Notes under the pieces: generated by a model
Databases searched by the model: none
Told to the model about the DNA's origin: nothing
The model's input: the letters and a program-made list of their open reading frames with translations, nothing else
DNA from: Bradyrhizobium sp. SSBR45G
GTDB lineage: Bacteria; Pseudomonadota; Alphaproteobacteria; Rhizobiales; Xanthobacteraceae
Length of the DNA: 64,000 nucleotides
Assembly (NCBI RefSeq): GCF_030159255.1
Contig: NZ_BSCT01000001.1
Span: 62,001 to 126,000, forward strand
Direction: 5' to 3'
Made by a program: the position numbers and the translations under genes
Part shown: positions 42,731 to 53,103 of the stretch, piece after piece
Numbering within the stretch: the first letter of the stretch is position 1
Layout: each line of letters opens with the position of its first letter

Positions 42731-42760
42731 AAAAAAGGAGCGGGCACAGGCCCGCTCCTT
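42731..42760 (-). terminator. Rho-independent terminator of nrdJ
   Basis: Read on the minus strand, aaggagcgggc and gcccgctcctt form an 11-bp stem (42735-42745 with 42750-42760, loop ctgt), followed by a run of T (aaaaaa at 42731-42736 on the plus strand). It ends the nrdJ transcript 51 bases after the stop and separates it from the NACHT-type gene. Confidence 0.9.
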
Positions 42761-42810
42761 AAACATTGTTGCGCTGCGAGCGATGCGGCTGCGCTAAACG
42801 CGAGCGCTCG

Positions 42811-45800
42811 TCACGAACACCCAGTCGTGCTTCCGCAAGTATCGCACTTCATACAAGTCCCATTCCGCACCAGCGTGAAATTCCCGCACTCCGAGCACAT
42901 CTCGCCTTCGTAGCCCTTGGCCTTGGCTTCGGCGCGGCGTTCGGCCTTGGAGGCGACTTGCGCGTTTGCCGTGCCGGCCTTGCTCCATTGCAGCGCTTCG
43001 AGCTTCTCGGTGGGCGAGAGGTCGTGCTGCGGCTCCTGCTTCAGGGCGACGGCGCCGTCGATGGCGTCGCCGGTGCGGGAGGAGGAGCGGGCGGTGGCGT
43101 TCACGCCGCCGCCGACCGAACCGGTCGACGAGGAGGCCGTGCCGCTGCCCTGGGAGCCGCCGCGCATCACGACCAGGTTGTCGGTGCGCGAGCGGGTCAG
43201 GCCGCGCGAGACGTATCTCGTGGCCTGCTGGCTCGATGCGTCCTCCGACGGCTTGCCTTCGTCGACGCCGCGTCCCAGCGCATCGAAATTGCTCTCGGAC
43301 GGGTCGACATGGGCGAGGTCGAAGCGCGACATGTAGCTGACGGCGAGCTCGCGGAACACGTAGTCGAGGATCGATGTCGCATATTTGATCGAGTCGTTGC
43401 CCTGGACGGGACCGGCCGGCTCGAAGCGGGTGAAGGTGAAGGCGTCGACATACTCCTCCAGCGGCACGCCGTATTGCAGGCCCAGCGACACCGCAATCGC
43501 AAAGTTGTTGATGAAGGAGCGCAGCGCCGCGCCCTCCTTGTGCATGTCGATGAAGATCTCGCCGAGACGGCCGTCATCATACTCGCCGGTGCGCAGATAG
43601 ACCTTGTGGCCGCCGACGACCGCCTTCTGGGTGTAGCCCTTGCGGCGATCCGGCATCTTCTCGCGCTCGCGCATCACGACGATGCGCTCGACCAGCTTCT
43701 CGACGATCTTCTCCGAGACCTGGGTGGCGCGCGCGGCAAGCGGCTTCTCGTAGAACGACTCGACCGCATCGTCCTCGTCCTCATCGTCCGAGATGAGCTG
43801 AGAGTTGAGCGGCTGCGACAGTTTTGAGCCGTCGCGGTAGAGTGCGTTGGCCTTCAGCGCGAGCTTCCAGGAGAGGAGATACGCCGCCTTGCAGTCCTCG
43901 ACCGTGGCGTCGTTCGGCATGTTGATGGTCTTGGAGATCGCGCCCGAGATGAACGGCTGCGCCGCCGCCATCATGCGGATGTGGCTCTCGACCGAGAGAT
44001 AGCGCTTGCCGATCTTGCCGCAGGGATTGGCGCAATCGAACACAGCGTAATGCTCGGCCTTCAGATGCGGGGCGCCCTCGACCGTCATCGCGCCGCAGAT
44101 GTGCACGTTGGCGGCCTCGATCTCGCGCTTGCTGAAGCCGATCGCGGTCAGCAGGTCGAAATTCGGGGCAGCGATGGCCTCCGCCGAGACGCCGAGCTGC
44201 TTGACGATGAACTCCTCGCCGAGCGTCCATTTGTTGAACACGAACTTGATGTCGAACGCGGTCGGCAGCGCCTTCTCGACGGTCGCAATGGCCTCGGTCG
44301 TAAAACCCTTGGCCTTCAGTGTCGTGGCGTTGACGCCGGGGGCGTTGGACAGCGAGCCGTGGCCGACGGCATAGGCCTCGATCTCGGCGATGTCGCTTTC
44401 GCGATAGCCGAGCACGCGCAGCGCCGCCGGCACCGCGCGGTTGATGATCTTGAAGTAGCCGCCGCCGGCCAGCTTCTTGAACTTCACCAGCGCGAAGTCA
44501 GGCTCGATGCCGGTGGTGTCGCAATCCATGACCAGGCCGATGGTGCCGGTGGGGGCGACCACGGTGACCTGGGCATTGCGATAGCCGTTGGTCTCGCCAA
44601 GCGCGAGCGCGTCGTCCCAGGCCTGGATGGCGTGGGTGACGAGCGAGACCTGCGGGCAGTGGGCGTGGTCGAGCGGCACCGGGTTGACCGAGAGCGCCTC
44701 ATAGCCGGTCGCCTCGCCGCGCGCGGCACGGCGATGGTTTCTGATCACGCGCAGCATGTGCGGGGCGTTCTTCTTGTAGCCCGGGAAGCTGCCGAGCTCG
44801 CCGGCCATCTCGGCCGACGTCTTGTAGGCGATGCCGGTCATGATCGCCGAGAGCGCGCCGCACAGCGCGCGGCCTTCCTTGCTGTCGTAAGGCAGGCCCA
44901 TGGTCATCAGCAGGCCGCCGATATTGGCGTAACCGAGGCCGAGCGTGCGGAACTCGTAGGACAGCTCGGCGATCGCCTTGGACGGGAACTGCGCCATCAG
45001 CACGGAGATCTCGAGCACGACCGTCCAGAGACGGCAGAGATGCTCGTAGGCTCCGACGTCGAACTGCTTGGCCTTGATGTCGTAGAACGTCAGCAGGTTG
45101 GCGGAGGCGAGGTTGCACGCCGTGTCGTCCAGGAACATGTATTCCGAGCACGGATTGGACGCGCGGATGTCGCCGGACGCCTTGCAGGTGTGCCAGTCGT
45201 TCATCGTCGAGTTGAAGTGCAGGCCGGGATCGGCGCTCGCCCAGGCGGCGTGGCCGATCTTCTCCCAGAGGTCACGTGCCTTGAGCGTCTTGACGATTTT
45301 CTTGTTGGTGCGGCCCACCAGGTTCCAGTCGCCATCGGTCTCGACGGCGCGCAGGAAATCGTCCTTCAGCGACACCGAGTTGTTGGAGTTCTGGCCGGAG
45401 ACGGTCAGATACGCCTCCGAATCCCAGTCCGTGTCGTAGATCGGGAAGTCGATGTCCTTATAGCCCTGCTTGGCGAACTGGATGACTCGCTTGATGTAGT
45501 TGTCGGGCACCAGCGAGCGGCGCGCGAGCTTGATCTCGCGACGCAGCGCCGGGTTCTTCTCGGGGTCGAAGCAGTCGTCGCCGGAGCCCTCGCAATTGAC
45601 GCAGGCCTTCATCACGGCCTTCAAATGCTTCTGGTTGATCTTGGAGCCGGTGACGAGAGCGGCGACCTTCTGCTCCTCCTTCACCTTCCAGTCGATATAG
45701 GCCTCGATGTCCGGATGGTCGGCGTCGACCACGACCATCTTGGCGGCGCGGCGGGTGGTGCCGCCCGACTTGATCGCGCCCGCGGCGCGGTCGCCGATCT

Positions 45801-46575
45801 TGAGGAAGCTCATCAGGCCGGACGAGCGGCCGCCGCCCGACAGCTTCTCGCCTTCGCCGCGCAGCCGCGAGAAGTTCGAGCCGGTGCCGGAGCCATATTT
45901 GAACAGGCGCGCCTCGCGCACCCACAGGTCCATGATGCCGCCGTCATTGACGAGGTCGTCCTCGACGCCCTGGATGAAGCAGGCGTGCGGCTGCGGATGC
46001 TCGTAGGACGACTTCGACTTGGTCAGCTTGCCGGTCTTGTAGTCGACGTAATAATGGCCCTGGCCGGGGCCGTCGATGCCGTAGGCCCAGTGCAGGCCGG
46101 TGTTGAACCATTGCGGCGAGTTCGGCGCGACCATCTGCTTGGCCAGCATGAAGCGCAGCTCGTCGTAGAACGCGACAGCGTCCGCCTCGGAGGAGAAATA
46201 GCTGCCCTTCCAGCCCCAATAGGTCCAGCAGCCGGCGAGGCGGTCGAACACCTGCTTGGCGGAGCGCTCGCTGCCATAGCGCTCGTTCTCCGGCAGCGCG
46301 GCCAGCGCCTCGGTGTCGGGCACCGAGCGCCACAGCCAGGACGGCACGCTCTCTTCCTCGACCTTCTTCAGGCGCGCGGCGACGCCGGCTTTGCGGAAAT
46401 ACTTCTGGGCCAGCACGTCGGAGGCGACCTGCGACCAGGAGTCGGGGATCTCGACATTCTCGAGCCGGAACACCACCGAGCCATCCGGATTCTTGATCTC
46501 GGACGTGGTCAGGCGGAAGTCGATCCCTGCATAGGGAGACTGTCCTTCGGTGGTGTTGCGTCGTTCAATCCGCAT
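42811..46575 (-). CDS. nrdJ: Vitamin B12-dependent class II ribonucleotide reductase (1254 aa)
   Basis: The protein converts ribonucleotides to deoxyribonucleotides using adenosylcobalamin to make a thiyl radical. It carries the alpha-barrel core with [18 protein letters not shown] (active-site Cys and Glu), the finger-loop region and the conserved [20 protein letters not shown] segment near the substrate phosphate, followed by [18 protein letters not shown]-terminal thioredoxin-reducible cluster has [17 protein letters not shown] and GCS. The length near 1250 is standard for alphaproteobacterial NrdJ. The start at 46575 ([14 protein letters not shown]) is supported by the ORF end and family length. 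The long 780-base region upstream holds an NrdR-box-like site. A terminator follows at 42731. Confidence 0.95.
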   Translation of the reverse strand: MRIERRNTTEGQSPYAGIDFRLTTSEIKNPDGSVVFRLENVEIPDSWSQVASDVLAQKYFRKAGVAARLKKVEEESVPSWLWRSVPDTEALAALPENERYGSERSAKQVFDRLAGCWTYWGWKGSYFSSEADAVAFYDELRFMLAKQMVAPNSPQWFNTGLHWAYGIDGPGQGHYYVDYKTGKLTKSKSSYEHPQPHACFIQGVEDDLVNDGGIMDLWVREARLFKYGSGTGSNFSRLRGEGEKLSGGGRSSGLMSFLKIGDRAAGAIKSGGTTRRAAKMVVVDADHPDIEAYIDWKVKEEQKVAALVTGSKINQKHLKAVMKACVNCEGSGDDCFDPEKNPALRREIKLARRSLVPDNYIKRVIQFAKQGYKDIDFPIYDTDWDSEAYLTVSGQNSNNSVSLKDDFLRAVETDGDWNLVGRTNKKIVKTLKARDLWEKIGHAAWASADPGLHFNSTMNDWHTCKASGDIRASNPCSEYMFLDDTACNLASANLLTFYDIKAKQFDVGAYEHLCRLWTVVLEISVLMAQFPSKAIAELSYEFRTLGLGYANIGGLLMTMGLPYDSKEGRALCGALSAIMTGIAYKTSAEMAGELGSFPGYKKNAPHMLRVIRNHRRAARGEATGYEALSVNPVPLDHAHCPQVSLVTHAIQAWDDALALGETNGYRNAQVTVVAPTGTIGLVMDCDTTGIEPDFALVKFKKLAGGGYFKIINRAVPAALRVLGYRESDIAEIEAYAVGHGSLSNAPGVNATTLKAKGFTTEAIATVEKALPTAFDIKFVFNKWTLGEEFIVKQLGVSAEAIAAPNFDLLTAIGFSKREIEAANVHICGAMTVEGAPHLKAEHYAVFDCANPCGKIGKRYLSVESHIRMMAAAQPFISGAISKTINMPNDATVEDCKAAYLLSWKLALKANALYRDGSKLSQPLNSQLISDDEDEDDAVESFYEKPLAARATQVSEKIVEKLVERIVVMREREKMPDRRKGYTQKAVVGGHKVYLRTGEYDDGRLGEIFIDMHKEGAALRSFINNFAIAVSLGLQYGVPLEEYVDAFTFTRFEPAGPVQGNDSIKYATSILDYVFRELAVSYMSRFDLAHVDPSESNFDALGRGVDEGKPSEDASSQQATRYVSRGLTRSRTDNLVVMRGGSQGSGTASSSTGSVGGGVNATARSSSRTGDAIDGAVALKQEPQHDLSPTEKLEALQWSKAGTANAQVASKAERRAEAKAKGYEGEMCSECGNFTLVRNGTCMKCDTCGSTTGCS

Positions 46576-47355
46576 CGGTCGAGCCCCAATTGTTCTTGCC
46601 GGACCGCGTTGGGCGGCCGGGATCATGGCATCCAAGGGCGGCGGCTGAAAGTCCCGGACGCTGCCGGAAAACTGGTCTGCCGCCGCAGTTCAACCGGTCG
46701 CCCGGTTCCGTCCGTCGTTCAGGCGCGGCAGGGCAACCCGTCATTGCCCGCATCGCCCGAAGCTCAACGCCTCACGCTCTCAACGCGTCACGCTCACCAT
46801 CCCGCTCCCTCGTCCCTGCAGGGGAGCCCCTACATCTAGTGGGGTCCCCGTGAGGGCGCCGTCCGCTTCCGTCCCCGCGCGGGACAGACGAGGCCGCGCA
46901 CGCCGGGCCTTGGAGCCGTTTGGCGTGATCGTCCTCGAACCCTTCTGGGAAGCGGCCGGCGAGACCCGAAACATGACAGTGCGCCGAACCGGGCCGGAAA
47001 CTAGGACGACTCCGCTTCGTCCGTCAAGGACTAGTGGGGGTTCCCTAACCAAACACTAAATATGGGGGAAAGTACGGGATAACCAGGGCGTGTGCCGGTA
47101 TCTTGATGGCCGTAACTATCGGCGAGTCCTCGCGGATTCGAAACCGAAAAAATTTGCGCCAGGGCCTGTCCACAGGGCTTCGTCCCGCTGTTCACAGGGG
47201 CAAATTTATTCGCATGCGAACGGCGTGTTTTGCTTGCGTGGGCGGGACTCACGCTGCCTTACGGAGCCGCGCGGGGCAGGCATGCCCCACAATCCCTGGT
47301 GTGACCGGGGAAACGCCGGCAAGCTCACGTTCCCACAGACGGCGCCGGTGATTCC
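46576..47355. other. 780-base control region between nrdJ and the EamA gene
   Basis: No gene is supported. It divides two divergent genes. It includes an AT-rich stretch from about 47041 to 47220 with a probable NrdR box, two ctgt(c/t)cacagg elements and an inverted aaatttgc...gcaaattt pair. Confidence 0.5.
47053..47068. promoter_or_regulatory. NrdR-box-like site upstream of nrdJ
   Basis: acactaaatatggggg matches 13 of 16 positions of the NrdR consensus ACACWATATWTDGTKT. A weaker half-site (ctagtgg, 47031-47037) lies at a centre distance near 31 bases, the usual spacing for paired NrdR boxes. It is about 480 bases upstream of the nrdJ start, so the transcript would have a long leader. NrdR represses ribonucleotide reductase genes when dATP is plentiful. 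Confidence 0.45.
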
Positions 47356-48249
47356 ATGACAGATCCTCACAAGGCCAGCGGGCGGATCACGCCCGCCGGG
47401 CTGATGTTCCTTGCCATCACCTCGCTCGGCTGGGGCTTCAACTGGCCGGTCACCAAGCACCTCGTCGGCGTGCTGCCGCCGCTGACCTTGCGCGGCACCA
47501 CCGGCGTGGTCGGGGCGCTGCTGCTGGCCTTGCTGGCGCTCGTCAGGAGCCAGAGCCTGCATGTGCCATCAGAGGTCTGGCCGCGCCTGGTGCTGGCGGG
47601 CCTGCTCAACGTCACCGCCTGGATGGTGCTGATGGGGCTGGCGCTGCTGTGGCTGCCGGCCGGCGAGGCGGCGCTGATCGCCTACACGATGCCGGTGTGG
47701 GCCTCGATCCTGGCCTGGCCGATTCTCGGCGAGCGCCCGACTTGGCTGCGCGTGTTGGCCTTGGTGATGGCGTTCGCCGGGCTCGGCGCGATCATGGGCG
47801 CCAACGGGCTCTCCGCCAGCCGCGACAAGCTGCCGGGCATCCTGATGGTGCTGGGCGGCGCGTTCGGCTTCGCGCTCGGCACGGTCATGGCCAAGAAGCT
47901 GCCGATCAAGCTGCCGCCGCTGTCGGCAGCGGCCTGGCAGATCGGCATCGGCTGTGTGCCGATCGTGATTGTCGGTCTTGCCATCGAGCATTCCGACTGG
48001 ACGAAGCTCGACCAGCTCGACTGGGCGCTGATGTTCTATTCCACCGTGATCCAGTTCTGCGTCGCCTATGTTGCCTGGTTCGCGGCGCTGGCGCGGCTGC
48101 CGGCCTCGGTCGCGGCGATCGGCACCATGGCGGTGCCGGTGATCGGCGTCGTCGCCTCGGCAGTGGCGCTGCGCGAGCCGCTCGGGGCGGGGCAGGTGGC
48201 CGCGCTAGCCTTCACCCTGGCTGCAGTGGCGCTGGCAACGCGGGGCTGA
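47356..48249 (+). CDS. EamA/DMT-family transporter (297 aa)
   Basis: Ten membrane segments in two EamA repeats, for example LMFLAITSLGWGFNWPVTKH (repeat 1) and ILMVLGGAFGFALGTVMAKK (repeat 2). DMT proteins export metabolites such as amino acids or purines by proton antiport, or import sugars. There is no substrate-specific motif. The start at 47356 (MTDPHKASGRITPAG) fits. The C-terminus overlaps the convergent hybrid kinase gene by 38 bases. The neighbourhood gives no further hint. Confidence 0.9.
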   Translation: MTDPHKASGRITPAGLMFLAITSLGWGFNWPVTKHLVGVLPPLTLRGTTGVVGALLLALLALVRSQSLHVPSEVWPRLVLAGLLNVTAWMVLMGLALLWLPAGEAALIAYTMPVWASILAWPILGERPTWLRVLALVMAFAGLGAIMGANGLSASRDKLPGILMVLGGAFGFALGTVMAKKLPIKLPPLSAAAWQIGIGCVPIVIVGLAIEHSDWTKLDQLDWALMFYSTVIQFCVAYVAWFAALARLPASVAAIGTMAVPVIGVVASAVALREPLGAGQVAALAFTLAAVALATRG

Positions 48250-50491
48250 GCGCCCGGCGCACCATCTGCGCCAGTTCGGCGCGCCGGTAGGGTTTCGTCA
48301 GCAGCAGCGCCTCGGGCTTGAGCGGCCCGGGCTTGAGCGGCCCGGTCTCGATGACGGCGTCATCGGTGTAGCCGGAAGTGTAGAGCACCCGGAGCGCGGG
48401 GCGCTTTTCGGTGATCGTGTCCGCAAGCTGCGGGCCGCTGACGCCGCCGGGCATGATCACGTCGGTGAACAGCAGGTCGAACGCCTGGCCCTGATTGACG
48501 ATGGAGAGCGCCTCCGCGGCGTGCGAGGCGGCGAGCAACGTGTAGCCGAGGCTCTGCAGCTGGGCGAGCACGAAGTCGCGCACCAGCGGATCGTCCTCGA
48601 CGACGAGGATGGTCTCGCTGCCGCGCGGCAGCGCGGCTTCCTCCTCCGGCTCGATCACCGGCACACTGCGCGCCGCCGGCAGATAGAGCCGGATCGTGGT
48701 GCCGCGGTTCGCCTCGCTATGGAGCTTCACATGGCCGCCCGACTGCTTGACGAAGCCGTAGACCATGCTCAGCCCGAGGCCGGAGCCCTTGCCCGCTTCC
48801 TTGGTGGTGAAGAACGGCTCGAAGGCGTGGTTCTTCACCTCCGGCGGCATGCCGGTGCCGGTGTCGCTGACCGCGACCACGACATGACGGCCTGGAACGA
48901 CGCCCGGATGGGCCGCGGCGGCGTCCTCGTCGAGCGTGGTCGTCATCGTCTCCAGCAGCAGCCGGCCGCCGTCCGGCATCGCATCGCGCGCATTGATCGC
49001 CAGATTGACCAGCGAGTTGGCAAGCTGGGCTGAATCGACATGAGCCACCAGATTCTCGTCTGCGAGCCGCGTTCTGATCTCGACCTGCTCGCCGAGCGTC
49101 GGCCGCAGCAGCTTGGCGATGTCCTTCACGGTGGCGTTGACGTCGATGTCGCGCGGACGCAGCGGCTGCTTGCGTGCGAACGCGAGGAGATGGCTGATCA
49201 ACTCAGTGCAGCGGTCCGCCGCCTTGCCGATCAGCGCGGCGAACTCCGCGGCCGCAGGCCGGTCGTGGACCGTGTCGATCAGCACCTCGATCGACCCGGT
49301 GATGATCGTCAGCATGTTGTTGAAGTCGTGCGCCACGCCGCCGGTGAGCTTGCCGATGGCATCGAGCTTCTGCGCCTGCTGCAGCAGGCGCTCGATCTCG
49401 TGCACCTCGGTGACGTCGTGATAGACCAGCGCCGCGCCGCTGATCGCGCCGTTCGAATTGCGCAGCGGCCGTCCGCTCACCATCAGGCGGAACTGCGGTC
49501 GGCCGTCGGTCGGCTTCACCACCACCTCGCGGCGATCGAACGACAGGCCGCGCAGGGCGCGCGCGATCGGCAGGTCCGCCTCTGGGATCGAGGTGACGCC
49601 GTCGTCCTCGAAGAACTGATTGGCGAGCACCATTTCGGCAAAGGTCTTGCCGACGTACGTTCCCAGAAAATGTTCCGCCGCCGGGTTCGACAGCATGATC
49701 TGGCCGTTCGGATCGACGACCAGCACCCCCTCGGCCATGCTGTTGAAGGTGTTCTCGAGAATAGCGGAGGAGCGGCGCAGCTCGTCATAGGTATCTGCCA
49801 GATCGCTGCGCTGCTGCAGCTCCTGGGCCTCGAGCGAGCTGGTGGTGGCCTGCGACCGGACGAGGGAGGTGCGCAGCGCGTGGTCCGACAGATAGGCGCG
49901 CCGGATCAGATAGAACGCGATCATGAGCAGCAGGCCGAGGCCGGCGAGATCGACCGCCAGCAGCCAGGTTCCGGTCTGCCGCGAGATTGCGGCGCGGTCC
50001 GCCAGCAGCTGATTTTCCTGCTCGACGAAGACATCGAGAGTCGCGTTGATCGTCGCCATCGCTGACGGACCGGCTTCGCTGGCCGCCATCCGCTGCAGCC
50101 CGGCACGGTCATTTGCGGCATGCCGGCGGATGAGCTCGCCGGCGAGTTCGATCCGCCGCTGCACGACGTCCTCGATCGATCGCAATCGCGCGCTCTGCGA
50201 GGGGTTGTTGCGGACGAGCTGCAGCAGGTCCGCAAAGGCCCCGGGGACGAGGCCGCTCGTCTCCTGGAACTCGGTGACGAACCGCTCGGCGCCGGTCAAG
50301 GCGAAGCCGCGCGAGGACGCTTCGGCCTGGCGCAGCAGCACGCGCAGATCCGAGCACTTTTCGAGAACCAGCATCGTATGCTCGACCCCGGCCGTATCGC
50401 TGCGCGCCTTGATATCCAGCGCCGTCGAGGCCGCGCCGATCGACAGCAGAATGCCAAGACCGAGCCCGATCATCACCCGCCGGCGGATCAT
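48212..50491 (-). CDS. CHASE3-PAS hybrid sensor histidine kinase 1 (759 aa)
   Basis: Domain order: membrane segment (about 5-25), CHASE3 periplasmic domain (about 30-170), second membrane segment (about 175-195, LLAVDLAGLGLLLMIAFYLI), a coiled linker, a PAS domain with PAC (about 240-365), then HisKA with His388 (GGVAHDFNNML), HATPase_c, and a receiver with phospho-acceptor Asp677 (LLFTDVIMPGG). The receiver carries a 5-residue GPLKP duplication near its end that the neighbouring paralogue lacks. It senses an external signal through CHASE3 and passes phosphate to the attached receiver, then probably to an unlinked histidine phosphotransfer protein. The 3' end overlaps the EamA gene by 38 bases. 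Confidence 0.92.
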   Translation of the reverse strand: MIRRRVMIGLGLGILLSIGAASTALDIKARSDTAGVEHTMLVLEKCSDLRVLLRQAEASSRGFALTGAERFVTEFQETSGLVPGAFADLLQLVRNNPSQSARLRSIEDVVQRRIELAGELIRRHAANDRAGLQRMAASEAGPSAMATINATLDVFVEQENQLLADRAAISRQTGTWLLAVDLAGLGLLLMIAFYLIRRAYLSDHALRTSLVRSQATTSSLEAQELQQRSDLADTYDELRRSSAILENTFNSMAEGVLVVDPNGQIMLSNPAAEHFLGTYVGKTFAEMVLANQFFEDDGVTSIPEADLPIARALRGLSFDRREVVVKPTDGRPQFRLMVSGRPLRNSNGAISGAALVYHDVTEVHEIERLLQQAQKLDAIGKLTGGVAHDFNNMLTIITGSIEVLIDTVHDRPAAAEFAALIGKAADRCTELISHLLAFARKQPLRPRDIDVNATVKDIAKLLRPTLGEQVEIRTRLADENLVAHVDSAQLANSLVNLAINARDAMPDGGRLLLETMTTTLDEDAAAAHPGVVPGRHVVVAVSDTGTGMPPEVKNHAFEPFFTTKEAGKGSGLGLSMVYGFVKQSGGHVKLHSEANRGTTIRLYLPAARSVPVIEPEEEAALPRGSETILVVEDDPLVRDFVLAQLQSLGYTLLAASHAAEALSIVNQGQAFDLLFTDVIMPGGVSGPQLADTITEKRPALRVLYTSGYTDDAVIETGPLKPGPLKPEALLLTKPYRRAELAQMVRRALSPALPAPLQPG
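48314..48343 (-). repeat. Tandem 15-base duplication inside hybrid kinase 1
   Basis: gggcttgagcggccc is repeated perfectly twice, encoding GPLKP GPLKP near the receiver end (VIETGPLKPGPLKPEALLL). It preserves the reading frame. The equivalent region of kinase 2 (MVEHGRIDQAALLL) has no such duplication. Confidence 0.95.
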
Positions 50492-50820
50492 CGCCTCGTT
50501 CCCATTGCGCCGGGTCTGCTTGGTCGCTCAAACGACATCGTGATGATCAATGGCTGTCCAGTGGCAGATCGAGAGTGGGACTTGGACACGCATGAACCGG
50601 TCAAGTGGAGCTGGCGAGTGCGACATCAACGCGTGTGACCAAACGGGGCGCGTGGCAGCACAGGCCGGTCTGAGAACGAGCAGGAAGCGAAATACAACCT
50701 AATTGTAAGCGTAGCGGGGGCGTCATGCCAATTGGCTGTCGCGGGTTCCATGTGGGCTTGGGCGGGCAGACGAGGGTCTGTGCGGTGGTTCCCGCCGACG
50801 CAGCGGTGGATGGGTGAGAC
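50492..50820. other. Gap between the two tandem hybrid kinases
   Basis: 329 bases with no gene. The segment about 50688-50710 (aaatacaacctaattgtaagc) is AT-rich and the likely promoter zone for kinase 1. No repeat or terminator hairpin was found. Confidence 0.4.
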
Positions 50821-53103
50821 TTAGTCCGCGCAGGCACGGACAGCCGAGCTTTCAGCGGACTCGCGCGGGCTGAGCAAGGCGAGCCGCACCATTTGGGCGA
50901 GCTCCGACTTGCGATACGGCTTGGTGAGCAGCAGCGCGGCCTGGTCGATGCGGCCGTGCTCGACCATGGCATTGTCGGTGTAGCCGGACGTGTACAGGAC
51001 CCGGGTGCCCGGCCGCTGCCGCAGGGCTTCCTCGGCGAGCTCCTTGCCGTTGATGCCGCCGGGCATGATGACGTCCGTAAACAGCAGGTCGAAGGACTGT
51101 CCGGTTTCGATCTTGGCCAGCGCTTCGACGCCGGTCGATGCGGTGATGGTCTTGTAGCCCAGGCTTTGCAGCTGGGCGACGACGAAGTCCTGCACCAGCA
51201 GGTCGTCCTCGACGATGAAGATCGTCTCTTCGCCGCGTGGCGGCGGCGGCTCGGGCGGAGCGGGGGCCGCGGCCTGGCCCTTGGGCGCCGGAATGTACAG
51301 GCGGATGGTCGTCCCCCGGCCTTCCTCGCTGTAGATCTTGATGTGGCCGCCCGATTGCTTGACGAAGCCGTAGACCATGCTGAGGCCGAGCCCCGAGCCC
51401 TTGCCGGCTTCCTTGGTGGTGAAGAACGGCTCGAACGCACGGTCACGCACCTCGGGCGACATGCCGGTGCCGGTGTCGCTGACGGCCACCATGACATAGG
51501 AGCCGGGCGTCACGCCCGCATTGGCCGCGGCATAGGTGTCGTCGAGCGTGACGCGGCGTGATTCGAGCAGCAGCTTGCCGCCATTGGGCATTGCGTCCCG
51601 GGCGTTGATGGCCATGTTGACCAGCGAGTTGGCGAGCTGCGCCGAGTCGATATGCGCGATCAGCGTCTCCTCCTCGAGGATCGAGTTGATCTCGATCTGC
51701 TCGCCGAGCGTCGGTCGCAGCAGCTTGGCGATGTCCATGATGGTGCTGTTGACATCGCTGTCGCGCGGATGCAGCGGCTGCTTGCGGGCGAACGCCAGCA
51801 GATGCCGGATCAGCTCGGTGCAGCGGTCGGCGGCCTGGCCGATCAGCGCTGCGGTCGCCGCAGCGGCAGGGCGGTCTCTCACCTCCTCGGCCAGCGTCTC
51901 GATGGTGCCGGTGATGATCGTCAGCATGTTGTTGAAGTCGTGCGCGACGCCGCCGGTCAGCTTGCCGATGGCGTCGAGCTTCTGCGCCTGCTGCAGCAGG
52001 CGCTCGGTCTCATGGGCCACCGTGATGTCGTGATAGACCATCGCCGCGCCGGTGATGCGTCCGGCTCCGTCGCGCAGCGGACGGCCGCTGATCATGAGCC
52101 GCAGCGTGTCGTCCCGGTCGGGCTGGTGGATGATCAACTCGCGGCGATCGAACGTCTCGCCGCGCAGCACGCGCGGTGTCGGCAGGTCGTGCTCTGCGAC
52201 CGGCGTCATGCCGTCGCTCTCGTAGACGCGCAGTCGGGAACGCACCTCGGACAGCTGCTTGCCCGGACGATAGCCGAGCAGGCGCTCGACGGCGGGGTTG
52301 GAGAACACCACCGTGTCGGCGGCATCGATCACGAGCACGCCTTCAGCCATGCTGTTGAACGTGCTCTGCAGGATCTCGGCGGAGTGGCGCAGCTTCTCAT
52401 GGGCCTCGACCAGATCGAGATGCTGCTTCTCGGCTCGCTCCGCCAACGAGACGGCCTCGGCCTCGGAGCGGACCAGTGAGCTGCGCAGCGCCCGATCCTC
52501 GACATAGGCGCGCCGGATCAGGTAGCCGGCGATCAGCAGCAGCAGCGCCAGGCCGCACAGGTCGATCGTGAGCAGCAGCGATCCGGTGGTTTTCGAGGTG
52601 ATCGAACGTTGCGACAGCAGGCTGCGCTGATCGGCGACGAAGCGGTCGAGATTTGCCGTGATCGCGCTCATCGTCGCCGGGCCTTCGCCGCGGCTGCCGA
52701 GCGCCGCGAGCCCGGCCGTATCGGAGGCCGCACGCAATCGGATCAGCTCCGCGGCGATATCGATCCTGCGCCCGATCAGCACGGCAGTCTCACCGAGAAG
52801 CTGCGTCGGCAGCGGACTGTCGGCCACGGCCCGTTGAAGATCGGCGACCGCAGGCGGGATTTTTCCACTCACGTCGTCGAACTCGGTGCGGAAAGCGGCG
52901 GCGCTGGTCAGCACGAAACCGCGCGAGCTGGCTTCGGCTTCGCTCAGCAGCAGCCGCAGCTCGGAGGTCTTCTGCAGAATGTTGAGCGACGAGGTCACCC
53001 AGGCCGCGTCGTCGCGCGACTTGACGTCAAGCGCTGCAGACGCAGCGCCGATCGCGAGCAGAGTTCCAAGACCGAGCCCCAGGGCGAGGCGCTGACGAAT
53101 CAT
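50821..53103 (-). CDS. CHASE3-PAS hybrid sensor histidine kinase 2 (760 aa)
   Basis: A close paralogue of the neighbouring kinase: the same order of two membrane segments flanking CHASE3, PAS/PAC, HisKA and HATPase, then a receiver. The phospho-acceptors are His388 (GGVAHDFNNML) and Asp677 (LLFTDVIMPGG), at exactly the same residue numbers as in kinase 1, which shows that the core has had no net insertion or deletion since duplication. Differences concentrate in the CHASE3 domain and in the C-terminal tail. Different signals may feed into a common relay. Its promoter is probably in the gap beyond 53103. Confidence 0.92.
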   Translation of the reverse strand: MIRQRLALGLGLGTLLAIGAASAALDVKSRDDAAWVTSSLNILQKTSELRLLLSEAEASSRGFVLTSAAAFRTEFDDVSGKIPPAVADLQRAVADSPLPTQLLGETAVLIGRRIDIAAELIRLRAASDTAGLAALGSRGEGPATMSAITANLDRFVADQRSLLSQRSITSKTTGSLLLTIDLCGLALLLLIAGYLIRRAYVEDRALRSSLVRSEAEAVSLAERAEKQHLDLVEAHEKLRHSAEILQSTFNSMAEGVLVIDAADTVVFSNPAVERLLGYRPGKQLSEVRSRLRVYESDGMTPVAEHDLPTPRVLRGETFDRRELIIHQPDRDDTLRLMISGRPLRDGAGRITGAAMVYHDITVAHETERLLQQAQKLDAIGKLTGGVAHDFNNMLTIITGTIETLAEEVRDRPAAAATAALIGQAADRCTELIRHLLAFARKQPLHPRDSDVNSTIMDIAKLLRPTLGEQIEINSILEEETLIAHIDSAQLANSLVNMAINARDAMPNGGKLLLESRRVTLDDTYAAANAGVTPGSYVMVAVSDTGTGMSPEVRDRAFEPFFTTKEAGKGSGLGLSMVYGFVKQSGGHIKIYSEEGRGTTIRLYIPAPKGQAAAPAPPEPPPPRGEETIFIVEDDLLVQDFVVAQLQSLGYKTITASTGVEALAKIETGQSFDLLFTDVIMPGGINGKELAEEALRQRPGTRVLYTSGYTDNAMVEHGRIDQAALLLTKPYRKSELAQMVRLALLSPRESAESSAVRACAD

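Noticed and set aside
40231..42760. Attachment-site direct repeats flanking the NACHT gene
   Set aside because: No matching direct repeat longer than a few bases was found at the two edges, and no integrase gene is present.
43981..46839. Open frame of about 950 codons antisense to nrdJ
   Set aside because: It is a mirror of nrdJ in GC-rich DNA. Its translation is dominated by Arg, Ala, Gly, Leu and Asp with no family motifs, while the opposite strand encodes a complete reductase.
46576..47355. Cobalamin riboswitch upstream of nrdJ
   Set aside because: I looked for the B12-box and the conserved GCCACTG element on the minus strand and did not see them.
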